From contig CAWCPF010000003.1 of assembly GCA_963797485.1 (NCBI GenBank), positions 124,001 to 188,000 of the forward strand: DNA of 64,000 nucleotides, read 5' to 3'. This DNA is from CAWAND01 sp963797485. GTDB lineage: Bacteria; Chloroflexota; Anaerolineae; Anaerolineales; E44-bin32. The first letter of the stretch is position 1; each line of letters starts with the position of its first letter. Of this stretch, positions 35,426 to 44,784 are shown piece by piece. The notes under the pieces are model-generated. The model made no database searches and was not told the DNA's origin. It saw only the letters and a program-made list of their open reading frames with translations. The translations under genes and the position numbers were made by a program.

Positions 35426-37593
35426 GCGAGTCTTCAAAGAAGCCCCGATGAAACTCCGTCGCCGGATCATCGACGGCAATAGCCAGTGGATAGATCCTGG
35501 CCTCTACCAGATCCTGGAAGAAATGAGTGCCGTAAGACGGCTCGGGTGAATTGGTGGCGTCGAAGATCTCGACCAGGGCCCGGGCATTGAAGATATCGGC
35601 GTAAGAGACTGGGATGCCCAACTCGGTGTTGATGCTCCCCCACCGGCCTGGCCCCATCAGGATGTATCGCTCGCCTTCCAAGCGTTGATTCAACTGGCCG
35701 ATGACCTGAGCCAACTGCCGCCGCGCAGATGAATTCAACCCTTTGCAGGCAGCCGGAATGGCGTAGACCACATACCGGATCCCGGACAGCCTGCCCTCGG
35801 GGACGATCCGCCTGACCTGGAATAGCCGACGTTCGCTGGGTATGTCTCGGGGAAGACGGACCACCTCATCTAGCAGCTGGCTTTGCGGACGACACTGGAG
35901 CAGACAAATCTGAAGGCGCGGCTCGGAACGGTGTTCCCCCGGGTGAACCAGCAGGGCAAACTCGGTGTCCACGGGGTTTTGGTAGGCTTGCTCAAGCAAG
36001 GACAGCATACGCTGCATCAGCGCCGGAAAAGCGGTGTGACCGAGCAGGTCATTGAAGGTGATGACGACTTCTTTCTCGTCCAATTCAATCGGTTGGCTGG
36101 CCATATCCTGCAAGTCGCCCTCAGTGAATCGTTGGGCAATGAGGGGCAGATTGGCTGCGCCGGCGCGGATCAACGTGGACACTGGCAACGTCTCAAAGCT
36201 GTTGCGCTCAAAATCGAGCACGTCGACAAAGTGCTGGGAGTAGCGGCGGATCTCGTCCGGCTCGGATTCCGGCCTTAACTCGGGATGGCTGAGGGCGACC
36301 AGTCGAGGATAATCGCCATCCATGGTGTCCACGGCGCGTGTCCCCAGCCCCCACACCAGGCGCAGGAAACCCGATGTCCGGTCAATGCGAGGGCTCCAAC
36401 GGAATTGGTTCCTGGAAAATGCCACCCCGGCGGCATCCGGCAGAAAAAACCGACCCCTGATCTGGCCTTGGACCACCTGGATCAAGATCCCCATGCGTTC
36501 GTCGTAATCCACTAACCCCATGCGCTGTCGGTAGAAGAGTGCCTCGGGGCTGTAGACGCTGGCATAGACCGAGGCAATTGCGCCGAGCAGGGCGGCGAGG
36601 TTGGTATCTTCAGAACCCTGATTTGGGAGAAAGAAGCTTTCGTACTTTCCGGCGAATGATGTGCCAAACGAGTCTTCAAGCAAACTTGATGAGCGTACGA
36701 TCAATGGGTTTTGCCCAACGGCGTCCAGCAGCTCGGTCAGGCCGGAGACGATCTCATCCGGGAATGCCCCCTGGATGAAGGACCGGCGCAGGGACGGATA
36801 GGCGGCGCGGATCTCTTCGTCGTCTCGATACTTCTGACTGGCGTAGCCCAGCAGCCCATTGAGTTGGGTGAATTGATAGAACACATCGGCGCCGATGAAC
36901 CACGAGGCGGGGATGGCCAGGTGTTGAAGGAAGTCGGGCCCGGCGGACTTCCTCAACACGGCCTCGGCCAGGATGATCCCAGCGGCTTTCCCGCCGATCT
37001 TGCCGCGCCCCAGCCGCCGCGATCTTGACTCGCTTGAGATCCGAGATGTCCAGCCACTCTTTGGCCACCCCCAGGTACTTGAGGTGGTCGCTCAACATGG
37101 CCTTGATCAGGACAACCTTGATCTCGCGCAGATCATGAACCACCCGGACACGCTCCTCGGGCGGGAGAGACTCATAGGCTTCTCCCTGAGCAAACAACAT
37201 GTCCCAGGGCGCGAGTTCCGGGTGGAACGTAAGAACGACTTCCTGAGAGGGAAGCCGGTCGGATAGAACCAGGTGGACCAGGCGTTCGAATTCGTCGTGG
37301 GGCAGATTGTGGGCGAAGTAGAAGTCGGTCAGGTGATCGCGGGTGATCTCCTGGCGACGAGACCACACATCCGGGGGCTCCTCGCCGAAAGGGTCGGAGA
37401 GCCCCTCTCGGCGCTGGGATTGTATGGCCTTGTCGCGCACCTCGGCCTCGAAGTCTTGCGGCGTGATGACGCCCCGATCGAACAACTCCTGGCGCATGCG
37501 TTCCCGGATGCGGCCGGCCAAGATCGGATATTGGCTCAGCTCGAGATAGAGAGTGAGGACCTTGGGAAAAGGGCCGCTATCGGGGCTGCTCAC
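35253..37593 (-). CDS. PEP/pyruvate-binding domain protein (frameshifted)
   Basis: About 780 residues after correcting one extra base near 37016-37020. The N-terminal half (MSSPDSGPFPKVLTLYLELSQYPILAGRIRERMRQ...) has no recognised domain. The second half is a PEP-synthase-type ATP-grasp N domain: GRGKIGGKAAGIILAEAVL, LIVRSSSLLEDSFGTSFAGKYES, LLQCRPQSQ, and ends YILMGPGRWGS with a C-terminal extension. The mobile phosphohistidine and PEP/TIM-barrel domains of full PEP synthase or PPDK are absent, so it probably is not a complete PEP synthase. GAGGTGC precedes GTG 37593. Role unknown. Confidence 0.75.
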
Positions 37594-37716
37594 GCTGCAC
37601 CTCGTGGGTCAATGAACCATCAACCAGGGGGCGCGACGGCTGGCGGCATCAAGCGGTAGGCGGGGGCCGGTGTGTGGCGACGGGGATGGGGCGTGTTGGC
37701 GGGGCAGCGTTCGGGT

Positions 37717-38847
37717 TTATCGGCCCAGGTGCATCGGCATGATCACGTGCAGGAAATCGTCGCGGCCGACGCTCCGGATGACCCCCGGAGAATTAGCGCC
37801 GCTGGTCTCGAGCGCCACATTGGGCGTCTCGATGACGCTCAGCACGTCGATCAGAAACCGAACGTTGAACGCAATCTCGATCGGATCGCCTTCGATCGTG
37901 GCATCTACGACAGTCTCATTCGAGCCGGTCTCGGCGGCGGTGGCCGAGATCTCCAGGGTCCCGGGCTCGAGTTCTCCGCCGGGCGTGACGACCAACCTGG
38001 CCGAGTGGGCGGCTTCTCGGGCGAAGATGTCGGCCGCCTTGCAAGCCTTGAGGAAACTACTGGTCGGAAGCACGCTGCGTGTCTGGAATCCGTTGGGGAT
38101 GATGCCCTTGACGTCCGGGTAGGTGCCCTCGATGAGCTGGGACACGAGTTCCTCGTTCTCGGTCCGGAAAATGACCTGGCCCCGATTGGGAGGCAGGCTC
38201 ATGCTGACGGTCTCTTCATCACCGACGATGCGCGCCAACTCGGACAGGGCCCGGCTGGGGATGATGGCGCGGATCGGTCCAAGACCGGGCGAAGGCAGAT
38301 GCGAAGACCGCACGGATAGGCGGAAACCGTCGGCGGCGGCCATCGAGAGTTCGCCGTCGTTGATCTCACACAACACGCCGGTGAGGACTGGGCGGGCATC
38401 ATCGGTCGAGGCGGCAAACACGACCTGGTTGATCATCTCGCGCAGGTCGGCGACGTTCAAAGTCAGGTCCCCGTCTAGTTCGGCCGGGGGCAGGGGAGGG
38501 AACTCCTGCGCGTCGATGCACTTGAGATCATTGTTATACATCTTACAGCGGACGTTGAGCGTCTGGGTTCGGACGGCCAACTCCATATCCACCCGGTCAT
38601 TGGGAAGGGCGCCAACCAGGTCCACAAAGGTCCGTGCCGGCACCGTGGTTGAACCGTCTTCCTCGACTTTGGCGCCGATCCAACACGTGATCCCGAGCTC
38701 TAGATTGGTGGCTGAAAGGCGCAAACGGCCGTTGTCGGTGGCCAGCAGGATGTTGCCCAGAACGGGGAGGGTGCTGCGCGGTGCGACCGCCCGGGCGACG
38801 GTGTTAAGACCTCGGGCCAGGTTCTCTTGCAGGCAGGAGACCTTCAT
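37717..38847 (-). CDS. dnaN: DNA polymerase III beta subunit (sliding clamp)
   Basis: A 376-residue ring-forming clamp that tethers DNA polymerases to DNA. The three-domain pattern is visible: MKVSCLQENLARGLNTVARAVAPRSTLPVLGNILL, the domain 2 segment FAASTDDARPVLTGVLCEI, and the C-terminal VRFLIDVLSVIETPNVALETSGANSPGVIRSV...HVIMPMHL. It lies on the minus strand, divergent from a histidine kinase, with its own promoter. Together with the DnaA-box cluster and parS it supports an origin-proximal position. Confidence 0.95.
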   Translation of the reverse strand: MKVSCLQENLARGLNTVARAVAPRSTLPVLGNILLATDNGRLRLSATNLELGITCWIGAKVEEDGSTTVPARTFVDLVGALPNDRVDMELAVRTQTLNVRCKMYNNDLKCIDAQEFPPLPPAELDGDLTLNVADLREMINQVVFAASTDDARPVLTGVLCEINDGELSMAAADGFRLSVRSSHLPSPGLGPIRAIIPSRALSELARIVGDEETVSMSLPPNRGQVIFRTENEELVSQLIEGTYPDVKGIIPNGFQTRSVLPTSSFLKACKAADIFAREAAHSARLVVTPGGELEPGTLEISATAAETGSNETVVDATIEGDPIEIAFNVRFLIDVLSVIETPNVALETSGANSPGVIRSVGRDDFLHVIMPMHLGR

Positions 38848-38891
38848 GCTGATGAAGTCCTTGGTGGGGTGTTGGGACTGATTGGTGGTGA

Positions 38892-38957
38892 AGTATACAT
38901 CGAAAGCAAATAGTCAATCAACGCCGCATGGACAAGCATGGGGGGATGGCATACACT
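38892..38957. promoter_or_regulatory. Divergent promoters of dnaN (minus) and the histidine kinase (plus)
   Basis: dnaN: TTGATT (38921-38916), 18-base spacer, TATACT (38897-38892). Kinase: TGGACA (38929-38934), 17-base spacer, TACACT (38952-38957), only six bases before ATG 38964, so that message should be leaderless. The two -35 boxes are seven bases apart, so the promoters probably compete or are co-regulated. Confidence 0.65.
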
Positions 38958-38963
38958 ACGGTC

Positions 38964-40235
38964 ATGTTCGGCCAGACCACCCTGTCCGATGCCGGCGATC
39001 TGCGCCAGATGGTCCTCAACCTGGCACGCCTGGTTGAGATTAGCGTTACGCTCAATTCCACCCTCGAGTTCAAGCCCCTGCTTCAGTTCATTATCGATTC
39101 GGCCGCGGAACTACTGAACAGCGAAGGCGCCTCGATCCTGCTGGTCGACGAGAAGACAAAGGACCTGCGATTTGCGGCGTCGACCGGAGCCGACCCGGCC
39201 GAGCTGGCCAAGATACCGGTGCCCATGGATAGTTCGATCGCCGGGACGATTGCTCGCGACGACAAGCCGTTGATCATCAACGAGGTGGCCAGCGATCCGC
39301 GCCACTTCCGAGAAGTCGGCGATCGGGTGCATCTCAGTGTGCAGTCACTCATCGGCGTGCCGATGCGCATCCACGGACGGGTGATTGGCGTGCTGGAGGC
39401 GGTGAATAAGCGGCAGGCGGCCTTCGACGAGGCGGACCTTCAGACCTTGTCGATTGTGGCGTCGCAGGCCGCTGTGGCCATTAACAACGCCCGTCTGGTA
39501 GACGCTTTGCATTTGGCGTATGACGAACTGGGCAAGCTCGACCAACTCAAGAGCGAGTTCATCTCCATCGCCTCGCACGAGCTTCGAACGCCGCTGGCGC
39601 TCATCCTCGGTTACGCCAGCATCTTGCAGGAGGACGCCGGCGAGGCGGCCTCCGAACATGTGAATGCCGTGCTGAACTCGGCGATGCGCATGCGCTCGCT
39701 GATCGAGGATATGACCAACCTGAACTTGCTGCGCATCGGGACGACGGGGATGAACTTCGAGATTCAGCCGCTGCAATCCGTCGTGCGGGCGGCTGCCGAG
39801 GAAGTCCGCGAGACCATCCAGGCCAAGGGCCAGGTCCTGGACGTCCAGCTTTGGGAAGAGCCCCTTGAGGCGACAATTGACGGCCCGAAGTTGGCCATGG
39901 CCATCACCAACCTGCTGAACAACGCCATGCGCTTCACGGACTCGGGCGGCCACATTTGGCTCAGCCTGAACCTGCGCGGCGACGAGGTCTGGTTTGAGGT
40001 GCGGGACACCGGTATTGGCTTACCGGCGGATGAGCTGGAGCGCATTTTCCAGCCGTTCTACCAGGTCGAAAATCATTTGCGCCGCCGGCACGAGGGCATG
40101 GGTTTGGGGCTGGCCATTGTGCGTGCCGTGGCGCAGGCTCACCGCGGCCGGGTGTGGGCCGAAAGCCCCGGCCATCAAGCCGGTGCCAAATTCACCATCG
40201 CGCTGCCCCTATCACCCGCCACCCCGGAAGGCTGA
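38964..40235 (+). CDS. GAF-domain sensor histidine kinase (cytoplasmic)
   Basis: A 423-residue protein without membrane segments. A GAF domain covers about residues 35-180 (DSAAELLNSEGASILLVDEKTKDLRFAASTG, IAGTIARDDKPLIINEV). The HisKA phospho-acceptor is in SEFISIASHELRTPLALILGYAS; the HATPase_c boxes are LLNNAMRFTDSG (N), RDTGIGLP (G1) and MGLGLAIVRAVAQAHRG. I chose ATG 38964 over the upstream ATG 38928 because the promoter lies between them. No cognate response regulator is adjacent. Confidence 0.88.
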   Translation: MFGQTTLSDAGDLRQMVLNLARLVEISVTLNSTLEFKPLLQFIIDSAAELLNSEGASILLVDEKTKDLRFAASTGADPAELAKIPVPMDSSIAGTIARDDKPLIINEVASDPRHFREVGDRVHLSVQSLIGVPMRIHGRVIGVLEAVNKRQAAFDEADLQTLSIVASQAAVAINNARLVDALHLAYDELGKLDQLKSEFISIASHELRTPLALILGYASILQEDAGEAASEHVNAVLNSAMRMRSLIEDMTNLNLLRIGTTGMNFEIQPLQSVVRAAAEEVRETIQAKGQVLDVQLWEEPLEATIDGPKLAMAITNLLNNAMRFTDSGGHIWLSLNLRGDEVWFEVRDTGIGLPADELERIFQPFYQVENHLRRRHEGMGLGLAIVRAVAQAHRGRVWAESPGHQAGAKFTIALPLSPATPEG

Positions 40236-40251
40236 TCCTAGGGGCCGCCCG

Positions 40252-40935
40252 TCAAAGGCTGAAGGACTCGCCGGGCCGGAGCACGTGAGGCTCGGCGGCG
40301 GTCTCGGCGCGAACCTGGGCCGCCCAGCTTTCCGGATCCTGTCGGATCACTTCCCAGGTGTTGAAGTGCACCGGGATCACGTGTTGGGGCTGGATGAGCT
40401 TTACGGCGCGGAGCGCATCCGCCGGCCCCATGGTGAAGTTATCACCAATGGGCAGCACCGCCAGGTGTATGCCTTCCTCGCCTATCAAGCCCATGTCGCC
40501 GAACAATCCCGTGTCTCCCGCCAGATAGATCCGCTCGAGGTCCGGCGTGGTAATCAGAAACCCGGCCGGATTGCCGCCGTTCGAGCCGTCTGGCAGTGCC
40601 GAGCCGTGCAAAGCCATCGTCAGCTTGAGATAACCGAACGGATAGCTGTGCCCACCCCCGAGATGCTGGGCGTGGACCTCGGCTCCGCGGTCCTCGAACC
40701 ATTGGGCGATCTCGAAATTGCTGATCACTTGGGCCCCGGTGCGCTTGGCGATCTCGAGGCTGTCGCCGATATGATCACTGTGGCCGTGCGAGACCAAGAT
40801 GTAGTCGGCTTCGACCTGTTCTGGGTCGACCTCGGCCGCCGGGTTATCGCGGAGGAAAGGATCGATTAGCAGCCGCTTCCCGGCAATCTCGAGCTGCAGA
40901 GCCGCATGGCCGAGCCAGGTCAGTGTAAATGGCAC
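40252..40935 (-). CDS. Metal-dependent hydrolase, UPF0173 (metallo-beta-lactamase fold)
   Basis: A 227-residue hydrolase starting at GTG 40935, preceded by GGGGGAAGC. Metal ligands are in LTWLGHAALQLE, LVSHGHSDHIGD (HxHxDH), and the third in PVHFNTWEVIRQDP; LAGDTGLFGDM supplies the bridging aspartate. This pattern fits the UPF0173 family, YtkL-like. The open frame extends to 41019 but crosses the likely operator and ribosome binding site. The substrate is unknown. Confidence 0.85.
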   Translation of the reverse strand: MPFTLTWLGHAALQLEIAGKRLLIDPFLRDNPAAEVDPEQVEADYILVSHGHSDHIGDSLEIAKRTGAQVISNFEIAQWFEDRGAEVHAQHLGGGHSYPFGYLKLTMALHGSALPDGSNGGNPAGFLITTPDLERIYLAGDTGLFGDMGLIGEEGIHLAVLPIGDNFTMGPADALRAVKLIQPQHVIPVHFNTWEVIRQDPESWAAQVRAETAAEPHVLRPGESFSL

Positions 40936-41002
40936 GCTTCCCCCAATCCTTTCATGGCGGCTGCGGTTGGTGAATGACGCGCCTTGTGGAATTCGGCCCG
41001 AT

Positions 41003-41018
41003 TGTGAAATACTACACA
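41003..41018. promoter_or_regulatory. TGTGA-N6-ACACA operator-like site upstream of the hydrolase
   Basis: TGTGAAATACTACACA has one mismatch to TGTGA-N6-TCACA. It is about 70 bases upstream of GTG 40935, near where a minus-strand promoter would be. Confidence 0.4.
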
Positions 41019-41035
41019 AAGCCGTCGGCCGCTCA

Positions 41036-41659
41036 TCAGTCAGGCGAGCCCGAGCCCAAAATGGCGGCGGCGTCAGACCGGGGCGGACGCTGACTGCGGG
41101 TGCTCCGCCAGGCCTGGAGACGATCAGAGATCTGGTTGCCCAGGCGCATCCAGTCGGGGACGATCAGCATCAGCCCCAGCGTGTCGCTCGTCAAAAACAA
41201 ATCGTGAAGGAAAAGTCGGAGTACCCAGCGCGGCATGGGGTAGCCGTCAAGGTTGATGCCCAGGGCCGTTCGGTCGTAGAACGGCTCCAGCAGGCGGCGC
41301 TGTCCGGGTGTGAGTTGAGCGGGTGGCAGGGCCTTGGCGAGCTCAACAGCTCGGGTGCTCACGACCCGGCGATACGAGATTTTCAACCGGTAAATCGGCG
41401 TTTGCAGCCGGATGTGGTCTTCGCGGGCCTGGGCGTAGGCCAGGCGGGGCCCGACCCAGGAGAACAGCCAATAGGCGGTCGAGACGAATCCTCCGGCCAA
41501 AAGCCACCCATCGGCGGGCGGCCGGGGCCAAGCGAGCAGCTCGCGGCTTACCAGGTAATACAAACCGAGGAGCAGGACGGCCAGGATCAAAGCCGGGCGC
41601 CGATAGCGGCTTACGGCATAGTGGTAAAGCAAGAGCGGGAAGCGGTCACCGGGACTCAC
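41036..41659 (-). CDS. Small membrane protein, uncharacterised
   Basis: A 207-residue protein with two N-terminal hydrophobic segments (YRRPALILAVLLLGLYYLVS and WLLAGGFVSTAYWLFSWVG) followed by a soluble domain that could be PH-like: RLQTPIYRLKISYRRVVSTRAVELA...RTALGINLDGYPMPRWVLRLFLHDLFLTSD. I do not recognise a named family. The start GTG overlaps the nth stop by four bases (GTGA), so it is coupled to nth. Confidence 0.6.
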   Translation of the reverse strand: MSPGDRFPLLLYHYAVSRYRRPALILAVLLLGLYYLVSRELLAWPRPPADGWLLAGGFVSTAYWLFSWVGPRLAYAQAREDHIRLQTPIYRLKISYRRVVSTRAVELAKALPPAQLTPGQRRLLEPFYDRTALGINLDGYPMPRWVLRLFLHDLFLTSDTLGLMLIVPDWMRLGNQISDRLQAWRSTRSQRPPRSDAAAILGSGSPD

Positions 41660-42354
41660 GTTTCGTTTTCCTTCGCCAGCGCGTCACGATAATACTGGCA
41701 AATATCAGCCAGCACACAATGGTCACAGTCCGGCCGGCGCGCCTTACACACCTGCCGGCCGTGCCGGATGAGATTGAGGTGTGCGCTGTAGTAAGTGTCC
41801 GGCGGGAAGACCTCGGCCAGCCACGGGTGCGCCTTCTCGGCGGTGAGATTCGACGGGCACAGGCCCAGGCGGCGGGTCACCCGATGGATGTGGGTGTCGA
41901 CAGGAAAAGCTGGGAGATCCAGCGAGAACAACATCACGATCGCCGCCGTCTTGGGGCCCACCCCGTTGAACCTTAAGAGCCAGTCCCGAACCTCGTTGCC
42001 GGGGCATTGGCGCAAGAATTCAAGGTCCAGACCGCCACGTTCCTGGCTGATCTGTTTCAACACCGTCTGAATGCGCGGACCTTTTTGGTTGGCCAAACCG
42101 GCCGGGCGAATGGTCCGCACGACCTGCGCCGGGGGGGCATCGCGCACGGCTTCCCAGGTTGGGAAATTCGCCTTCAAGGCCTCGAACGCGCGATCTCGAT
42201 TATCGTCATTGGTGTTCTGTGACAGGATGGTCGAGATCAGTTCGTCGAGGGGCGGCAGGCGCACGCGCCAAATCGGCTGGCCATAGGCTTTGAGGAGCCG
42301 CCGATGGACGAGTCGGGCCTTGCGTTTCAGTTCTTGGGTGGGAACCAAGGACAC
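41656..42354 (-). CDS. nth: Endonuclease III (HhH-GPD DNA glycosylase with 4Fe-4S cluster)
   Basis: Removes oxidised pyrimidines in base excision repair. The helix-hairpin-helix GVGPKTAAIVMLF contains the catalytic lysine, the catalytic aspartate is in FPVDTHIHRV, and the four-cysteine cluster motif is CKARRPDCDHCVLADIC. ISTILSQNTNDDNRDRAFEAL is the substrate-binding helix. The open frame extends upstream into icd; GTG 42354 (VSLVPTQELKRKARL) is my choice because it leaves a short intergenic gap, but I cannot exclude TTG 42348. Confidence 0.9.
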   Translation of the reverse strand: MSLVPTQELKRKARLVHRRLLKAYGQPIWRVRLPPLDELISTILSQNTNDDNRDRAFEALKANFPTWEAVRDAPPAQVVRTIRPAGLANQKGPRIQTVLKQISQERGGLDLEFLRQCPGNEVRDWLLRFNGVGPKTAAIVMLFSLDLPAFPVDTHIHRVTRRLGLCPSNLTAEKAHPWLAEVFPPDTYYSAHLNLIRHGRQVCKARRPDCDHCVLADICQYYRDALAKENET

Positions 42355-42370
42355 CGCCGGGGGATCGGCC

Positions 42371-43672
42371 TCAAGCCATATGCTCGATGACGGCGTCCCC
42401 AAAGGCGGATGTCGAGAGCAATGTGGCCCCATCCAGGAGACGGTGCAGATCGTAAGTGACGTGCTTGGACTTGATGGCGCCCTCGACTCCGCGGACGATC
42501 AGGTCGGCGGCCGCATCCCAGCCCATGAACCGGAACATCATCTCGCCGCTGAGAATGACCGACCCCGGATTGACCTTGTCCTGACCGGCATATTTGGGGG
42601 CCGTCCCGTGGGTGGCCTCGAACACAGCGTGGCCGGTCTCATAGTTGATGTTGCCTCCCGGGGCGATCCCGATCCCCCCCACCTGGGCCGCCAGCGCGTC
42701 GGAAAGGTAGTCGCCGTTGAGATTGAGCGTGGCGATGACATCGAACTCGGTCGCCCGGGTGATGGTCTGCTGAAAGGCGATGTCGGCAATGGCATCCTTG
42801 ATGAGCAGTTTTCCGGCGCGCAGCGCATCGGCCTGCTCTCGGTCGGCAACCTCATCGCCGGAGGTCTTGCGGGTCCGGTCCCACTCAGCCCACGTGTAGA
42901 CCCGGTCGCCGAATTCGCCTTCGGCCAGCGCGTAACCCCAGTTTCTGAAAGCGCCTTCGGTGAACTTCATGATGTTGCCTTTGTGCACCAGGGTCACCGA
43001 ACGGCGTTGGTGATCGAGCGCGTAACGGATGGCGGCGCGGACCAGGCGCTCGGTCCCCTCCCGGGAGACCGGTTTGATGCCGATGCCCGAGGATTTCGGA
43101 AACCGGATCTTGGCGTATTCGTCCGGGAAAGACGCGGCCAGCCAGGCCATAAAGCGTGCATTGCTCTCGGACCCGGCTTCAAACTCGACGCCGGCGTAGA
43201 TGTCCTCGGTGTTTTCTCGGAAAATGACCATGTCGACCCGCTCGGGGTGCAACACGGGAGATGGCGTGCCGGCGTAGTAACGGACCGGACGGAGACAGAC
43301 ATACAAGTCAAGCGCCCTGCGCAAGGCGACGTTGAGTGAGCGGATGCCCCCGCCGATAGGGGTAGTCAGCGGGCCCTTGATCCCGACCAGGTAATCGCGG
43401 AAGGCCTGGACGGTTGCTTCCGGAAGCCAATCGCCGGTCTTCTTGAAGGCCTTCTCCCCGGCCAGCACCTCCATCCACGCAATCTGGCGTTTGCCCGCGA
43501 AGGCGCGCTCGACGGCGGCATCGAAAACTCGCACCGACGCCGCCCAGATATCTGGTCCTGTGCCGTCACCTTCGATGAAGGGCAGAATGGGACGATCGGG
43601 GACCTGGAGAACGCCATCAACCAGCCTGATTTTCTGGCCAGCCGGGGGGACTTGGGGAAATGTTTCGGGCAT
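42371..43672 (-). CDS. icd: Isocitrate dehydrogenase (NADP-type)
   Basis: Oxidative decarboxylation of isocitrate to 2-oxoglutarate in the TCA cycle. At 433 residues from ATG 43672, preceded by GGAG. It contains PFIEGDGTGPDIW, the substrate loop SLNVALRRALDLYVCLRPVRYY with its serine and arginines, RENTEDIYAGVEF, and the C-terminal metal/cofactor region NLNGDYLSDALAAQVGGIGIAPG, FEATHGTAPKYAGQDKVNPGS. The longer N-terminus from 43711 seems unnecessary. It supplies the substrate of the glutamate dehydrogenase found elsewhere in the window. Confidence 0.94.
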   Translation of the reverse strand: MPETFPQVPPAGQKIRLVDGVLQVPDRPILPFIEGDGTGPDIWAASVRVFDAAVERAFAGKRQIAWMEVLAGEKAFKKTGDWLPEATVQAFRDYLVGIKGPLTTPIGGGIRSLNVALRRALDLYVCLRPVRYYAGTPSPVLHPERVDMVIFRENTEDIYAGVEFEAGSESNARFMAWLAASFPDEYAKIRFPKSSGIGIKPVSREGTERLVRAAIRYALDHQRRSVTLVHKGNIMKFTEGAFRNWGYALAEGEFGDRVYTWAEWDRTRKTSGDEVADREQADALRAGKLLIKDAIADIAFQQTITRATEFDVIATLNLNGDYLSDALAAQVGGIGIAPGGNINYETGHAVFEATHGTAPKYAGQDKVNPGSVILSGEMMFRFMGWDAAADLIVRGVEGAIKSKHVTYDLHRLLDGATLLSTSAFGDAVIEHMA

Positions 43673-43768
43673 GCTCAGGGCTCCTGGAGATGGCTTGCCC
43701 GGCGGCACCAAGGCGCCTGGCGCCGCGGCCGGGTCGGATTATAGCATGGGGGTCTCAGCGGGCTTGAC

Positions 43769-44761
43769 TTACGTACGCGCCGGCAGGTCGGCATAACCGT
43801 CCGGGTGGGAGCGGTGCCAGACCCAGGCGCTCTCGATGATGTCATCCAACCCCGGATGGGCAGGGCTCCAACCCAGGTCGGCTTTGATGCGGTCGGAAGC
43901 CGCCACGAGCCGGGGGGGATCGCCGGGGCGGCGCGGGGACTCCACCGACGGGATGGGGGCGCTGGTGATGCGCCGTGCCGCCTCAATCACTTCGCGAACA
44001 GAATACCCCTGGCCATTCCCGAGGTTGTAGGTCATCTGCGTGGTGTCTTCCAGAGCGTCCAGCGCCAGCAAGTGCGCTTCGACGAGATCGGCGACGTGGA
44101 CATAATCGCGGATGCACGTCCCGTCGGGCGTCGGGTAGTCTTGCCCATAAACCTGAATCGCCGGCCGTTTTTCGAGCGCCACCTGGAGGACCAGGGGGAT
44201 TAGGTGGCTTTCGGGCCGATGGGCCTCGCCATGACCAGGGACGGCGCCGGCGGCGTTGAAGTACCGCAGCGCCGCGAAACGCAGCCCCAGAGTTTGGCGA
44301 TACCAGTCCAGTGCCTGCTCAATCATTAACTTCGTCTGTCCATAAACGTTGGCCGGGCCGAGTGGAGCGGTCTCGGAGAGCGGGTCTTCGCTGGAGGCAT
44401 AGACGGCAGCGGAAGATGAGAAGACCAGCCGGCGGATGCCGGCCTGGACGCCGGCCTCAATCAAGCCGAGCGACAACGCCAGGTTATTGTGGAAATACTT
44501 GCCCGGCGATCGCATGCTTTCTCCAGCCTCAATGAACGCCGCGAAATGCAGGATGGCATCGTAAGCCTGGCTGCCTAGCGCCGCCCTAAGCTTGCCGGTG
44601 TCCGCCAGATCCGCATGGACGAAAGTGGCTTCTTCGGGCACCGCCTGGCGATGACCGGTCACCAGGGAATCGAACACGGTGACCTGGTGTCCGGCCTCGA
44701 GCAAGCGCCGGGCTGCCGCCGATCCGATGTAACCGGCTCCGCCGGTGATGAAAACTCTCAT
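43769..44761 (-). CDS. galE: UDP-glucose 4-epimerase
   Basis: A 330-residue SDR epimerase starting at ATG 44761 (MRVFITGGAGYIGSAAARRLLEAG), giving the NAD-binding GxxGxxG. The active-site motif is VYGQTKLMIEQAL (YxxxK), and SSSAAVYA supplies the serine. The C-terminal NLGNGQGYSVREVIEAA and SPRRPGDPPRLVA strands are family hallmarks. It interconverts UDP-glucose and UDP-galactose, and may feed cell-envelope glycans. Confidence 0.92.
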   Translation of the reverse strand: MRVFITGGAGYIGSAAARRLLEAGHQVTVFDSLVTGHRQAVPEEATFVHADLADTGKLRAALGSQAYDAILHFAAFIEAGESMRSPGKYFHNNLALSLGLIEAGVQAGIRRLVFSSSAAVYASSEDPLSETAPLGPANVYGQTKLMIEQALDWYRQTLGLRFAALRYFNAAGAVPGHGEAHRPESHLIPLVLQVALEKRPAIQVYGQDYPTPDGTCIRDYVHVADLVEAHLLALDALEDTTQMTYNLGNGQGYSVREVIEAARRITSAPIPSVESPRRPGDPPRLVAASDRIKADLGWSPAHPGLDDIIESAWVWHRSHPDGYADLPART

Positions 44762-44784
44762 CTCGGCCCTATGCCTCACTCGAC

